A stretch of 64,000 bases of DNA from Vibrio maritimus (GCA_003263775.1 JYJJ01000002.1:186001-250000), one strand, 5' to 3'; positions 51,265 to 61,903 are shown, counted from the stretch's first letter. The notes: generated by a model from the sequence alone, not told the origin. Numbers and translations are program-made.

Positions 51265-52642
51265 ATGGCAAAAGCGAAAAGAGCTTATGTGTGTAACGAT
51301 TGTGGCGCAGATTTCCCACGTTGGCAGGGGCAATGCAATGCTTGCGGCAGTTGGAATACGATCAGTGAGGTGCGTTTAGCGGCATCGCCTCAAGTCGCGC
51401 GCAACGAGCGACTAACGGGCTATGCTGGTGGTGCAAACGAATCGACGATTCAAACTCTGTCTGAGATTGACCTGCAAGAGGTGCCACGCTTTACCAGTGG
51501 CTTCAAAGAACTAGACAGGGTATTAGGTGGTGGCGTTGTGCCAGGCGCTGCGATTCTGATTGGTGGTAACCTGGTGCGGGTAAGTCGACGCTGCTCTTGC
51601 AAGCGATGTGTTGGTTGTCTTCGCAAATGCCGACGCTGTATGTCACGGGTGAGGAGTCGCTTCAGCAGGTTGCGATGCGAGCTTCTCGTTTAGGGCTGCC
51701 CAAAGAGCATCTCAAAATGCTCTCTGAAACCAATGTTGACCGTATTTGCCAAATCGCTGAAAAAGAGCAGCCGAAGCTGATGGTTATCGACTCGATTCAA
51801 GTTATGCATGTGGCCGATGTTCAGTCTTCTCCTGGTAGCGTGGCTCAAGTTCGCGAATCGGCGACGGCATTAACGCGCTATGCGAAACAAAACAATGTGG
51901 CGATTTTCATTGTTGGTCACGTAACGAAAGACGGCACGCTGGCGGGCCCTAAAGTGCTCGAGCACATTATTGACTGTTCCGTACTTCTTGATGGTGGCAC
52001 CGATAGCCGCTTTAGAACGCTTCGCAGTCACAAGAACCGATTCGGCGCGGTGAATGAGCTGGGTGTATTTGCAATGACCGGACAAGGCTTAAAAGAAGTC
52101 AGCAACCCATCGGCCATCTTCCTGTCTCGAGGCGAAGAAGAAACTTCGGGTAGTTCGGTGATGGTGGTTTGGGAGGGGACTCGTCCTCTGCTTGTTGAGA
52201 TCCAAGCGCTGGTGGATTACAGCCAATTAGCGAACCCACGCCGAGTCGCTGTTGGTCTTGAGCAGAACCGTTTGTCGTTATTACTCGCGGTTCTACACAA
52301 GCACGGCGGGCTACAAATGGCGGATCAAGATGTGTTCGTCAATGTGGTGGGGGCGTGAAGGTGACAGAAACCAGTGCCGATCTTGCTTTGGTTATGGCAC
52401 TGCTATCCAGTTTCCGCGACCGTCCATTGCCAAAAGATGTCGTGGTATTCGGTGAAGTGGGTCTTGCCGGCGAGATTCGTCCGGTACCAAGTGGCCAAGA
52501 GCGATTAATGGAAGCGTTCAAGCACGGATTTAAAAAAGCGATTGTTCCTGCGGCCAATATGCCAAAAGGCGGCATTGAAGGCATGCAGATCCATGGCGTG
52601 AAGAAGCTTTCAGAAGCAATTTCAGCATTTGATGAACTTTAA
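51265..52642 (+). CDS. radA: DNA repair protein RadA/Sms (two frameshifts as sequenced)
   Basis: About 459 residues after repair; RadA is a hexameric helicase-like protein promoting branch migration in recombination. The zinc finger has C10, C13, C24 and C27. The Walker A loop is broken: adding one C to CC at 51570-51571 restores GGNPGAGKSTLLLQAMCWLS. KNRFG follows in SHKNRFGAVNELGVF. A second loss in the five-G run at 52349-52353 breaks VNVVGGVKVTETSADL; adding one G restores the Lon-like C-terminal domain (LAGEIRPVPSGQERLMEA). Two independent losses in one conserved gene favour sequencing error. Confidence 0.93.
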
Positions 52643-52785
52643 TGGTGGCTTTTGCTCAATTTCAGGTAGAATACCGCCAACAAAAGTACGATTTTGCGAA
52701 ATGACATCGAAAAATCACCAAGAGCAGCTAAAATTAACTGCGATCTGGTAACAACACCCAAATCCGTTGAAGCTTGATGACATAA

Positions 52786-52812
52786 GCCTTGAGAGAGCAT
52801 TTCTCCCAAGGT
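52786..52812. other. Hairpin upstream of second EF-G gene
   Basis: CCTTG-a-GAGA / TCTC-c-CAAGG with a short loop in the 292-bp gap between radA and the EF-G gene. It could end radA transcription, though no T run follows. Confidence 0.35.
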
Positions 52813-52934
52813 GGCGTGCTATCGAGTCGGGTTCGGATAACTTTTTTTTAATACACATGCACGCAGAGGTATCGGTCTTTACAGATTGTGATATACTCTG
52901 CGCGCAATTTATACCTTATAAACAGAGTAAGACA

Positions 52935-55016
52935 ATGGCAGATTTATCAAAGTACAGAAACATTGGTATTTTCGCGCACGTTGATGCGGGTAAAACTACC
53001 ACCACTGAGCGTATCCTTAAGCTTACTGGTAAAATCCACAAAACTGGTGAAGTACACGACGGTGAGTCTACAACTGACTTCATGGAGCAGGAAGCTGAGC
53101 GTGGTATCACAATCCAGTCTGCTGCGGTAACTTGTGAGTGGAACGGCCACCGCCTAAACGTTATCGATACTCCGGGACACGTTGACTTCACAGTTGAAGT
53201 ATATCGTTCACTTAAAGTACTAGACGGCGGTATCGGTGTATTCTGTGGTTCTGGTGGTGTTGAGCCTCAGTCAGAAACAAACTGGCGTTACGCGAACGAA
53301 TCAGAAGTATCTCGTCTGATCTTCGTTAACAAACTAGACCGTATGGGTGCAGACTTCTTCAACGTTGTTGACCAAGTTAAGAACGTTCTTGGCGCTAACC
53401 CACTAGTAATGACTCTGCCTATCGGTCGTGAAGACGATTTCGTTGGTGTTGTAGACGTACTAACTCGTAAAGCTTACGTTTGGGATGATTCTGGTCTTCC
53501 AGAAAACTACGAAATCCAAGACGTTCCAGCTGACATGGTTGACGATCTAGAAGCTTACCGTGAAGAGCTAGTTGAGACTGCTGTAGAGCAAGACGACGAT
53601 CTAATGGAAGCGTACATGGAAGGTGAAGAGCCTTCTATCGAAGACCTTAAGCGTTGTATCCGTAAAGGTACTCGTGACCTAGCGTTCTTCCCAACATTCT
53701 GTGGTTCTGCATTTAAGAACAAGGGTGTTCAACTCGTTCTTGACGCTGTTGTAGATTACCTTCCAGCTCCAACTGAAGTTGATCCTCAGCCTCTAACTGA
53801 CCCAGATACTGGTGAAGCGACTGGTGAAGTTGCTACAGTTGACGCTGATGCGCCACTTAAAGCACTTGCGTTCAAAATCATGGACGACCGTTTCGGTGCA
53901 CTAACGTTCATCCGTATCTACTCAGGCCGCATGAAGAAGGGTGACACTATCCTTAACTCTGCAACTGGTAAGACTGAGCGTATCGGTCGTATGTGTGAGA
54001 TGCAGGCTGACGAGCGTAACGAACTTACTGAAGCACAAGCTGGTGACATCATCGCTGTAGTAGGTATGAAGAACGTTCAAACTGGTCACACTCTATGTGA
54101 TCCTAAGCACGAATGTACTCTAGAAGCTATGATCTTCCCAGAACCAGTAATCTCTATCGCTGTTTCTCCGAAAGACAAAGGTTCTACTGAGAAGATGGGT
54201 ATCGCTATCGGTAAGATGGTTGCAGAAGATCCATCTTTCCAAGTTGAGACTGATGAAGATTCAGGTGAAACTATCCTGAAAGGTATGGGTGAACTTCACC
54301 TAGACATCAAGGTAGACATCCTTAAGCGTACTTACGGCGTTGAGCTAGAAGTAGGTGCTCCACAGGTAGCTTACCGTGAAACTATCACTCAACCAGTTGA
54401 AGATAGCTACACGCACAAGAAGCAGTCTGGTGGTTCTGGTCAGTTCGCGAAAATCGACTACCGTATCAAACCAGGTGAGCCAAACTCTGGCTTCACGTTC
54501 TCTTCTTCAGTTGTTGGTGGTAACGTTCCTAAGGAATTCTGGCCAGCAGTTGAGAAAGGCTTCGAAGGCATGATGGACAACGGTGTTCTAGCTGGCTTCC
54601 CAACGCTAGACGTTGAAGTTGAGCTATTCGACGGTTCATTCCACGCAGTTGACTCTTCGGCAATCGCTTACGAAATCGCAGCGAAAGGTGCATTCCGTCA
54701 GTCTATGCCAAAAGCTGGTGCACAGCTTCTTGAGCCAATCATGCACGTTGACGTGTTCACTCCAGAAGATCACGTTGGTGATGTAATCGGTGACCTTAAC
54801 CGTCGTCGTGGTATGATCAAAGACCAGCAAGCTGGTACTACTGGTGTTCGTATTAAAGCTAACGTTCCTCTATCAGAAATGTTTGGCTACATCGGTCACC
54901 TACGTACTATCACTTCAGGTCGTGGTCAGTTCTCTATGGAATTCGAACACTACGCAGCATGTCCAGCAAACGTTGCTGAAGAAGTTATCGCTAAAGCGAA
55001 AGAAGACAACAAGTAA
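52935..55016 (+). CDS. fusA2: Elongation factor G, second paralogue
   Basis: A 693-residue translational GTPase with all G motifs: [16 protein letters not shown] (G1 at 14-21), [14 protein letters not shown]; domain IV segments such as [11 protein letters not shown] are present. The frame is open to 52767 but the ATG at 52935 gives the family start [20 protein letters not shown]. It is not next to rpsL-rpsG-tuf, where the main fusA lies, but beside radA, as in other vibrios with two EF-G genes. Codon use is strongly optimised, so it is probably well expressed. Confidence 0.93.
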   Translation: MADLSKYRNIGIFAHVDAGKTTTTERILKLTGKIHKTGEVHDGESTTDFMEQEAERGITIQSAAVTCEWNGHRLNVIDTPGHVDFTVEVYRSLKVLDGGIGVFCGSGGVEPQSETNWRYANESEVSRLIFVNKLDRMGADFFNVVDQVKNVLGANPLVMTLPIGREDDFVGVVDVLTRKAYVWDDSGLPENYEIQDVPADMVDDLEAYREELVETAVEQDDDLMEAYMEGEEPSIEDLKRCIRKGTRDLAFFPTFCGSAFKNKGVQLVLDAVVDYLPAPTEVDPQPLTDPDTGEATGEVATVDADAPLKALAFKIMDDRFGALTFIRIYSGRMKKGDTILNSATGKTERIGRMCEMQADERNELTEAQAGDIIAVVGMKNVQTGHTLCDPKHECTLEAMIFPEPVISIAVSPKDKGSTEKMGIAIGKMVAEDPSFQVETDEDSGETILKGMGELHLDIKVDILKRTYGVELEVGAPQVAYRETITQPVEDSYTHKKQSGGSGQFAKIDYRIKPGEPNSGFTFSSSVVGGNVPKEFWPAVEKGFEGMMDNGVLAGFPTLDVEVELFDGSFHAVDSSAIAYEIAAKGAFRQSMPKAGAQLLEPIMHVDVFTPEDHVGDVIGDLNRRRGMIKDQQAGTTGVRIKANVPLSEMFGYIGHLRTITSGRGQFSMEFEHYAACPANVAEEVIAKAKEDNK

Positions 55017-55038
55017 TTGGTCTTTGACTTCAGATAGT

Positions 55039-55067
55039 AAAAACCCGCCTTTCGGCGGGTTTTTTTA
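55039..55067. terminator. Terminator after second EF-G gene
   Basis: AAAACCCGCC, loop TTTC, GGCGGG and seven T residues; usable by the convergent LysR gene. Confidence 0.92.
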
Positions 55068-55085
55068 TAGCCTAGTTTTAAGGTT

Positions 55086-56033
55086 CTATCGTGAGTTTGG
55101 CCTTAGAACGTAGTCGGTCTCGATGATGGAGAGGTGCGACATATCACAGCGCTTAAACTCCTCCACCTCTTTGTTAAGCCAAGATAAGAAGGTTTGAATT
55201 TTTGGCCGGTTGAAGTGGTTTGCCGGTGCACACACATAGTAGGCAAATCTCGGTTTTAACGCGAAATCACCTATACGAACCAGTGTCCCTTCTTTGATGT
55301 ATCGGTAAGCGAGGCTGTGCTTTATCAATCCAACCCCTTGCACAGACAATGCCCCCTCTACAACAAAGTGTGCCCCATTATACTGAAGCGTTCGCGTGCC
55401 TATTGGCGCACCGACATGATTAAGCCATAAGCTCCAGTCCATATCGGGCCAGGTATCTTCGATTAAGTCGGCTTTATGCAGATCATGAATCGTGTGGATG
55501 TTGTGTTGCTCCTGATACAGGGGATGACAAACGGGATAAATAATATCCTCCATCAAAAGTCGGCTCTCGACATCAGGGTATTGCCCCTCACCATATCGAA
55601 TACAGATGTCCACCGAGTCATCTTGAAAAGTCACCAGTTTATTATTGGGCTCAAGTAGCAGACTAAGCTCTGGGTACTGTTCACGAAAGCTCTGAATTCT
55701 AGGTACCAACCAATGCTGAGCAAAAGAGGGAAGGGTGGAGATAGAGAGTCGGTTGGGCTCTGCGTCGTTATGAATGCTCTGGACGCCGCGAAGAATATGT
55801 TCAAAGCCCTGACTTAGCTCCTTAAAAAGCGAATGTCCTTCGGCAGTGAGCATGACTTTTCTATGTTGTCGATAAAACAGCTCACAACCAAGTTGCTCTT
55901 CTAGCTGGCGTATCTGTTGGCTGATTGCCGCTGCTGAAACATAAAGTGTTGAAGCGGCATCCTTAAAGCTGCCAAGTTTGGCCGCTTGATAGAAATAATA
56001 CAGGCCTTGAAGTGGAGGGAGTTTTTCTTTCAC
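55086..56033 (-). CDS. LysR-family transcriptional regulator (GcvA-like)
   Basis: A 315-residue regulator. The helix-turn-helix is in PPLQGLYYFYQAAKLGSFKD and AAAISQQIRQLEEQLGCELF, followed by a periplasmic-binding-like effector domain. The N-terminal style resembles GcvA-like LysR proteins. It is divergent from a DUF1127 gene 91 bp away and may control it. The effector is unknown. Confidence 0.88.
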   Translation of the reverse strand: MKEKLPPLQGLYYFYQAAKLGSFKDAASTLYVSAAAISQQIRQLEEQLGCELFYRQHRKVMLTAEGHSLFKELSQGFEHILRGVQSIHNDAEPNRLSISTLPSFAQHWLVPRIQSFREQYPELSLLLEPNNKLVTFQDDSVDICIRYGEGQYPDVESRLLMEDIIYPVCHPLYQEQHNIHTIHDLHKADLIEDTWPDMDWSLWLNHVGAPIGTRTLQYNGAHFVVEGALSVQGVGLIKHSLAYRYIKEGTLVRIGDFALKPRFAYYVCAPANHFNRPKIQTFLSWLNKEVEEFKRCDMSHLSIIETDYVLRPNSR

Positions 56034-56124
56034 TTAAGTTTTCCTTAACTCAATGACAGGATCGATCGTTTGTCAGTTTTCTCTGTATGTACAAAAATTA
56101 TACGAAAAGACGGAGGGAAAACAA

Positions 56125-56333
56125 ATGGACAGAATTATTACGAAGCTCGAATGTGTAGAGCAAGAAAATGATGGACTTCATCTGAGAAAGAATGTCTTAA
56201 CTGTAGTTAGCGTTTGGTATCGAAACTACAAAACGAGAAAAGCACTTGCAGAGATGTCAGACCGACTACTTGATGATATCGGCATCAGCCCTATGAGGCG
56301 AGACAAGAGAGTCGTAGACCTTTCTGGAAATAA
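56125..56333 (+). CDS. DUF1127 small protein (frameshift as sequenced)
   Basis: About 69 residues after repair. The DUF1127 core is WYRNYKTRKALAEMSDRLLD followed by DIGIS. As written, the frame runs on to 56400 through a strong terminator, which is implausible. Adding one A to AA at 56305-56306 gives a C terminus RDKESRRPFWK with TAA at 56331-56333; this Arg/Pro-Phe-Trp ending is typical of the family. The ATG at 56125 has GGAGG upstream, whereas the longer frame to 56053 does not. Such proteins affect phosphate and carbon metabolism or RNA turnover in other bacteria. Confidence 0.78.
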
Positions 56334-56361
56334 AATAGGCGACCCTGAGGTCGCCTATTTT
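56332..56361. terminator. Terminator overlapping the repaired DUF1127 stop
   Basis: A perfect 13-bp inverted repeat (AAAATAGGCGACC / GGTCGCCTATTTT, loop CTGA) starts within the repaired stop codon. It lies in convergent position to the acyl-CoA synthetase gene. Confidence 0.85.
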
Positions 56362-56375
56362 GGATTAAAGAGTGA

Positions 56376-58064
56376 TTACTCTTCCCATACCACCAGTTGA
56401 CCTTTTGGCCAGTTCTGACCGACTTCGTGGTACTTCTGCTCGAGAAGGTGGCGCTTAATCTTGAGAGTTGGCGTTAGCAAGCCATTTTCAATGCTCCACG
56501 GTTCTTTGACCATTAACACACCCTTGATTTGGGCATGGGACTCAAGTTCTTGGTTCATACGCTTGATGACGCGCTCTGCGGTTCGTGCGTAGCGTTCACG
56601 GTCAAAGTTCGGGAAGTCATGGGGCACGACCAACAAGATAGGCGCTGGTAGGCCTAATCCGATCAGACACATCATTTCTACTCGACTGTATTCTGCGAGT
56701 TTGTTCTCAATCGGCACTGGCGCGACGAATTTACCTTTTGCCGTTTTGAAGGTGTCTTTCTTACGGCCACGAATCGTTAAGTAGCCCTCGCTGTCGATAA
56801 CACCAATATCACCGGTATGCAGCCAGCCGTCACTGTCGAATGATTCTTGAGTAGCAATGTCATTTTTGTAATAGCCGGAGAACATACCCTGACTGCGTAC
56901 CATGATCTCGTCATCATCGGCAATTTTCAGCTCAATCCCTGGTCCGCCATTGCCCACGGTACCAATTTTGTCTGCTCTGAATGGATGGTTAATCGTGCTG
57001 TAGGCGAACGACTCTGTCATCCCCCAAGCCTCGGTGATGTTGAGGCCTACGCTGTGATACCACTCAAGTAGAGCCGGAGAAACTGGTGCTGAGCCACAGC
57101 CAAGTACGCGAGCTTGGTCTAAACCTAGGCCGTCGGCGAGCTTTTTCTTAATGAGTGAATTTACAAATGGGATCTTCAGTAAGATGTTGAGCTTTTTCTG
57201 TGGCAGCTTGTCTTGAATTCGTTGTTGGAATAAGTTCCACAGTCGTGGAACCGAGATAAATAACGTTGGGCGCTGCATCTTCACGTCTTCGATAAAGGTA
57301 TCGAGCGATTCTGGGAATGCAGTTGGCACTCCACCGATGACCGATGATCCGAAGATATAGACACGTTCTGTAATGTGAGCCAATGGTAAGTATGAGAACA
57401 AACGGTCATTAGCTTCGATGCCGATGTGATCAATCAATCTTTGTACTGACCAGTTGAACGCGCCATATGTGAGCATTGCCCCTTTTGGCAGACCGGAAGT
57501 ACCAGAGGTATAAACTAAAGACATCAACTTATCGTCATAGTGAACTGGGCGCTCTTCACTCGGCTGATGATCGGCGACAAGTTGGGTAAAACTATGCTGG
57601 CAGCTAGGCGCAGTATCGTAAGGCAGTGAAATGGTGATGAGTGAATCCATTCCACTGATGACTTCACTAGCTGCTGCTGGGTCATCAAGTTTACCGGCGA
57701 TAAGTACTTTACTCTCACTGTGCGTTAAGCAGTATTCAATAGTGTCTGGGCCAGCCGTTGGGAAAATTGGCACGCTCACATAATCGCCAAGCATCATGGC
57801 CAAATCACAGATAAACCATTCGGCACAGTTTTTTGATATCAGTGCCACTTTATCACCAGGTTGCACTCCAAGAGATCGCAGTGCGCTGACGAGTCTTAGC
57901 GCTTTATCGGCAACGTCGGCATAAGTAAATTCGACGAACTGTCGATTGATGATTTGTTTGAGATAAACCTCATTTGGTTTTTCATGCGCCCACTTTAGGA
58001 TCATTTCATTGGGCGGCGGTAGCGTACAGCTAGAAGTAGTCGTTTCGTTATTAGGCTGTATCAT
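56376..58064 (-). CDS. AMP-dependent synthetase (long-chain acyl-CoA synthetase-like)
   Basis: A 562-residue adenylate-forming enzyme. The AMP-binding loop is SLVYTSGTSGLPKGAML; NITEAWGMTE and LHTGDIGVIDSEGYL with RGRKKDTFKTAKGK near the C terminus are diagnostic. It likely activates fatty acids to acyl-CoA. It is somewhat shorter than FadD-like enzymes of about 600 residues. No partner genes lie beside it. The 224 bp upstream contain its promoter region and a 10-bp hairpin. Confidence 0.9.
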   Translation of the reverse strand: MIQPNNETTTSSCTLPPPNEMILKWAHEKPNEVYLKQIINRQFVEFTYADVADKALRLVSALRSLGVQPGDKVALISKNCAEWFICDLAMMLGDYVSVPIFPTAGPDTIEYCLTHSESKVLIAGKLDDPAAASEVISGMDSLITISLPYDTAPSCQHSFTQLVADHQPSEERPVHYDDKLMSLVYTSGTSGLPKGAMLTYGAFNWSVQRLIDHIGIEANDRLFSYLPLAHITERVYIFGSSVIGGVPTAFPESLDTFIEDVKMQRPTLFISVPRLWNLFQQRIQDKLPQKKLNILLKIPFVNSLIKKKLADGLGLDQARVLGCGSAPVSPALLEWYHSVGLNITEAWGMTESFAYSTINHPFRADKIGTVGNGGPGIELKIADDDEIMVRSQGMFSGYYKNDIATQESFDSDGWLHTGDIGVIDSEGYLTIRGRKKDTFKTAKGKFVAPVPIENKLAEYSRVEMMCLIGLGLPAPILLVVPHDFPNFDRERYARTAERVIKRMNQELESHAQIKGVLMVKEPWSIENGLLTPTLKIKRHLLEQKYHEVGQNWPKGQLVVWEE

Positions 58065-58250
58065 TCTTGAACTCCGTTTACGTGTAGAACGATAGATTTT
58101 ATAGTTGTAGTTATGTTAATTGATTGTTAACAATACAATACTAGTCACTGTGATTAGGGACTGCAAGAAGGGAGTGACTGATAAATGAGGCCTTTAGCAC
58201 ATAATTTGAGTAAAAACTCAGATCTGTTCATGAGGAGTCGCTTCAATGTC

Positions 58251-58279
58251 GAGCGCAAGTTATGAGATCACTTGCGCTC
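58251..58279. terminator. Hairpin downstream of HD-domain gene
   Basis: GAGCGCAAGT, loop TATGAGATC, ACTTGCGCTC is a perfect 10-bp stem 10 bp beyond the HD gene stop (minus strand). No T run follows, so it may be an incomplete terminator. Confidence 0.5.
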
Positions 58280-58288
58280 AATTGAGTG

Positions 58289-59422
58289 TCAGACTCTTGG
58301 TACGTGAACAGACTGCATCACAAGCCTGACTGCGTCTTGCTGGGCTCGTAGCGCTTGTACACAATTACCATCAAGCTTGCCCATGGCCACCATTTTTTCA
58401 AGCTCAAGCAGGGCGTGAGTCAATGACCAAGATTCACTGTAATAGCGGTGACTGGTTAGAGCATCAAAAATGTTAGCAACCGTAACAATGCGAGCTGACA
58501 CTGGTATATCAGCGTGGCGCAAACCTTGTGGGGCACCGCTGCCATCTAAATATTCATGATGATACTGAATGATCTCACGGAGCAATTGCACGCAGGTGTG
58601 TTGCTGCTCATGGATTTGTCGTGCCAAATCATTAACTAGGTTTAAACCGTGCTGGATTTGAGCGGTCAGCTGTAAGTGATTTCCCCAATCTTCAAGCCAT
58701 AGGCTTTGCGAAGAGGTGCCAAGCGCGGAGTATTTTCCAATATCATGCAACTGAGCAAACTGTACGATGTGATCCAAAGTTTCATCATCTAACTGATACA
58801 GCTGCGCAAGTTCGGTGCCGATAAGGTGGGCGAACTGACCAACCCGGTAGGCGTGATCTAAGCTCTCATCTTGGTGCTCAAAGTTGGTGCGCCTCACTAC
58901 ATGTCCCAAATCTGTCATCGCATTGACGCAGCGACGTTGATGGGTAATCACTTCGATCAGCGGTGCAGAATGAGCGATGATTTCTTCTCGGGTCGCTGAG
59001 TCAAAGTAGTGCGGTTGAGTGGCATCGTAGAACAGCATGCCAAGAAATTGTCCGTCATCGAAAATAGGTTGTGTTAACGACGATTGGTAACCTTGTTCGA
59101 GCAACCAATGCGAATGGCTACTAGCACTGGTTACGGTTGATGGGATGTCATTGAGCACTCGCGCTTGTTGGCGAGTAATGCTTTTACCGAGAGAGGACTG
59201 ACTGTTGATAGGCGCACTGTAATGAAGTAGTGGGTCGCCAAGCGCTGTGCTGTGCGCAAAAGTTTTCAGTGCGCCTCGCATTTCGTCATAACTGGCAAAA
59301 GCCAGTCTTACAATTTCAGGAGCTTGATGAGAGATGTCGCGATGGGTGTGTTTAATCGCTTCTCCAATAGTGTGAGCATTTGAGCTCGTATGCAGAGATT
59401 GACCCAGTTTTGTGCTATCCAT
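58289..59422 (-). CDS. HD-domain protein with GAF-like N terminus (degenerate HD-GYP)
   Basis: A 377-residue cytoplasmic protein. Residues about 30-160 look GAF-like. The C-terminal half is HD-GYP-like, with HDIGK at 226-230 and DGSGAPQGLRHADIPVSARI at about 293-312. The GYP triad is replaced by GAP at 296-298, while the HD and other metal-binding histidines (HH around 288-289) remain. It may still hydrolyse c-di-GMP or may act as a sensor. AGGAGGTGAG lies upstream of the ATG. There is a 222-bp gap to chrA. Confidence 0.82.
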   Translation of the reverse strand: MDSTKLGQSLHTSSNAHTIGEAIKHTHRDISHQAPEIVRLAFASYDEMRGALKTFAHSTALGDPLLHYSAPINSQSSLGKSITRQQARVLNDIPSTVTSASSHSHWLLEQGYQSSLTQPIFDDGQFLGMLFYDATQPHYFDSATREEIIAHSAPLIEVITHQRRCVNAMTDLGHVVRRTNFEHQDESLDHAYRVGQFAHLIGTELAQLYQLDDETLDHIVQFAQLHDIGKYSALGTSSQSLWLEDWGNHLQLTAQIQHGLNLVNDLARQIHEQQHTCVQLLREIIQYHHEYLDGSGAPQGLRHADIPVSARIVTVANIFDALTSHRYYSESWSLTHALLELEKMVAMGKLDGNCVQALRAQQDAVRLVMQSVHVPRV

Positions 59423-59644
59423 AACTCACCTCCTGAAGATCACCCTTTGTCATGGAGGCATATCGAGTGGTGTGTACTCTGATGGAGCGTGCATGTCTTA
59501 GGTGAATCGAGTCATTAATTGTCTTTTATTACCATTAACCCTTTTATTGCAAGTATCACAGGGGCATTTGCCCCCAATAATTAGTGTAGAAACGCCTTAA
59601 ATAGGTTGCGAGTTATCACAGCAGTAATCCGCTATAACTTTGAT

Positions 59645-60867
59645 TTAGATTAAGTTTGCAATGCTTGGTGCCATGAATCCGGCAGCAGCAAAGTAGATGA
59701 CCATCCAAACGATCGGTAACTTAAACTGTTTCATCAATAGTGCACCGAATAGCACCCAGCAAAGATCGAGCGGTGTGATGACCGCGCTAGTAAACACGGG
59801 TTGATACAGAGCGGACAGAAGCAGTCCCACCACAGCAGCATTAACGCCAACCAATGCACCAGAGACAGAAGGAATGGCAGCCAGTTGTTGCCAGTTTTTC
59901 AGCACGCCAACAAGCAGTAAAAAGCCTGGTACAAAAACGCCAAGAGTAGCAATGATGGCTCCGAGCAGAGGCGCTGACGGCAAAAGCTCATAACCGATAT
60001 AGGTAGCAAAGGTAAACATTGGACCTGGAACGGCTTGAGCGGCAGCATACCCAGTTAAAAATGCATCTTGCGTCAATTGGTCGCCTACAATGTTTTGCAG
60101 TAATGGCAGAACCACATGTCCGCCGCCAAACACTAGGCTACCGGCTTGATAAAAATCGGAAAACAGTTGTACCGATGGTGAGTATGCGCCAACGAGAGGG
60201 AGAGCAAGCAATAACACAAAAAAGCTTGCCAGTGGTAGCCATGAAAATGAACGGGTGGCAGAGACTGGCTTGTCGTCAGTAACATTGCCATTTGCGAGAT
60301 AGCGCACGCCAATAACTGCAGCAATCACGAGTACCAGCACTTGGCTTGCCACGCTTTGAAATAGCAGTAGAGTAATGGCGGTACCAATACATAAAGTGAC
60401 AGTGAGCGGAGATTTACAGAAATTCTTGTACATCCCCCATGCCGCATCGGCTACCACGAGTACTGCCAGTAACTTCAAGCCGTGCACGACATTTTGAAAA
60501 TAACTGGATTCAGTGAATTGGCTACTTAGCATGGCTAAAAGCAACATAAGTATTACTGAAGGTAAGGTGAAGCCCAAAAAGGCCATGATGCCACCACCTA
60601 GACCAGCGCGTTGATACCCCACGGCAAAACCAACCTGACTCGATCCAGGACCTGGGAGGAATTGACTCAAGCAACTATTTGAGCGTACTCTTCATCACTA
60701 AGCCAACCAAGCTTTTCAACAAAGGTATTGCGAAAATAGCCAATGTGCGCCGCAGGTCCGCCAAAGCTTACCCAGCCAAGGCCGAAAAAGATTTTGAAGA
60801 TAGCAAACAATGATGATTGCTTGTGGTCATGCGCGTCGTTGTGCGCAGCAGAAGGTTGAGTAGACAC
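59645..60867 (-). CDS. chrA: Chromate transporter ChrA, two CHR domains (frameshift as sequenced)
   Basis: About 407 residues after repair. CHR domain signatures are FGLGWVSFGGPAAHIGYFRN at the N terminus and SLVFGGGHVVLPLLQ in the second domain, so it is the long two-domain type. The N-terminal frame stops at 60667 after YAQIVA; adding one base at 60669-60672 restores AQIVALSQFLPGPGSSQVGF. The GTG at 60867 is preferred (VSTQPSAAHNDAH); a TTG at 60879 is the alternative. It likely exports chromate or sulfate-like anions, inferred from family. It is divergent from a LysR gene. Confidence 0.87.
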
Positions 60868-60958
60868 AATATAACCCAATTGATAATCAAATTTTCAGTT
60901 GGTACCGATGGTAGAACCTGACATATAATGATTCAAATCGATAGTTTTGATACCTACT

Positions 60959-61903
60959 ATGAATAAAATGGGACAAGAAAAACTGGACTGGAAACGTATA
61001 GATCTCAACTTACTGATTGTGTTTTATCGGCTGTATCAGACACGAAGTGTGTCTCTCGCTGCGCAAAAATGCTTCGTCAGTCAGTCTGCGATGAGTCATA
61101 GCTTGGCAAAACTGCGTGAACTGTGTGGCGATAGGTTATTTGAGCGCAAAGGGCACCAAATGGTGCCAACAGAGCGGGCAAGTGAGCTGTTTCCCGCTGT
61201 AGAGCAAATCCTTAACTTGGTTGAACATAAGGTGCTACCGAGCATCGAGTTCGATCCCAATGAGTATCGAGGGGTGTGTAAAATTGGCTTGACCGATTAT
61301 GCCGAGTTTATTTTCGGACCCGTGATTTACGATGCTATCTTGTCCGATGCGCCTCATTCAAGGGTCAGCTTTGTCAATGTGAATCGAAACAGCTACAAGC
61401 ATCTCAGTGAACAGGAAAGCCTAGACATGATCATTGGTAGCATCCCTGAACTTGATGAGCAGTTTGCGAGCCAAAAGTTGTATACCGAGAAACATGTCTG
61501 CATATATGACCCGTCTATGGTGAATATTGAACGGGTTGATATTGAAACCTTCGTCTCCTTACCTCACTGCTTGGTGAGCCCAGAAGGTGCGTTCTCAAGT
61601 AATGTGGACAAGCACTTGGATGCTGTTGGGCTGAGTCGCTCAGTCACTGCGGTATCGCGCAACTTTCTTACGATTGGTCGGCTTGTTAGTGGACGAGCGA
61701 TGTTTGCCATCGTTCCAGAAAAAATGGCTCAAATCAGTTTGATGCAATCGCAACTCAGTGCTGTGCCTCCCCCAGTTCCAGTGGCGGACTTTGATATTTC
61801 CCTTATTTGGCCAAAGCAGTCTCAGCTTAACGATAAGGCCAAGTGGCTTAAAGAGGCGTTGTATGAGTCCATACTTCGCTCGATACGAGAAAGTAATTTG
61901 TAG
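60959..61903 (+). CDS. LysR-family transcriptional regulator
   Basis: About 314 residues. The winged helix is in KRIDLNLLIVFYRLYQTRSV then AAQKCFVSQSAMSHSLAKLR, and LFERKGHQMVPTERA marks the wing and linker. The ATG at 60959 is chosen; the frame opens at TTG 60947 and neither has a clear ribosome site. It is divergent from chrA, 91 bp apart, so it may regulate chrA. A perfect GCTCGAGCT/AGCTCGAGC hairpin overlaps its stop. Confidence 0.85.
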   Translation: MNKMGQEKLDWKRIDLNLLIVFYRLYQTRSVSLAAQKCFVSQSAMSHSLAKLRELCGDRLFERKGHQMVPTERASELFPAVEQILNLVEHKVLPSIEFDPNEYRGVCKIGLTDYAEFIFGPVIYDAILSDAPHSRVSFVNVNRNSYKHLSEQESLDMIIGSIPELDEQFASQKLYTEKHVCIYDPSMVNIERVDIETFVSLPHCLVSPEGAFSSNVDKHLDAVGLSRSVTAVSRNFLTIGRLVSGRAMFAIVPEKMAQISLMQSQLSAVPPPVPVADFDISLIWPKQSQLNDKAKWLKEALYESILRSIRESNL

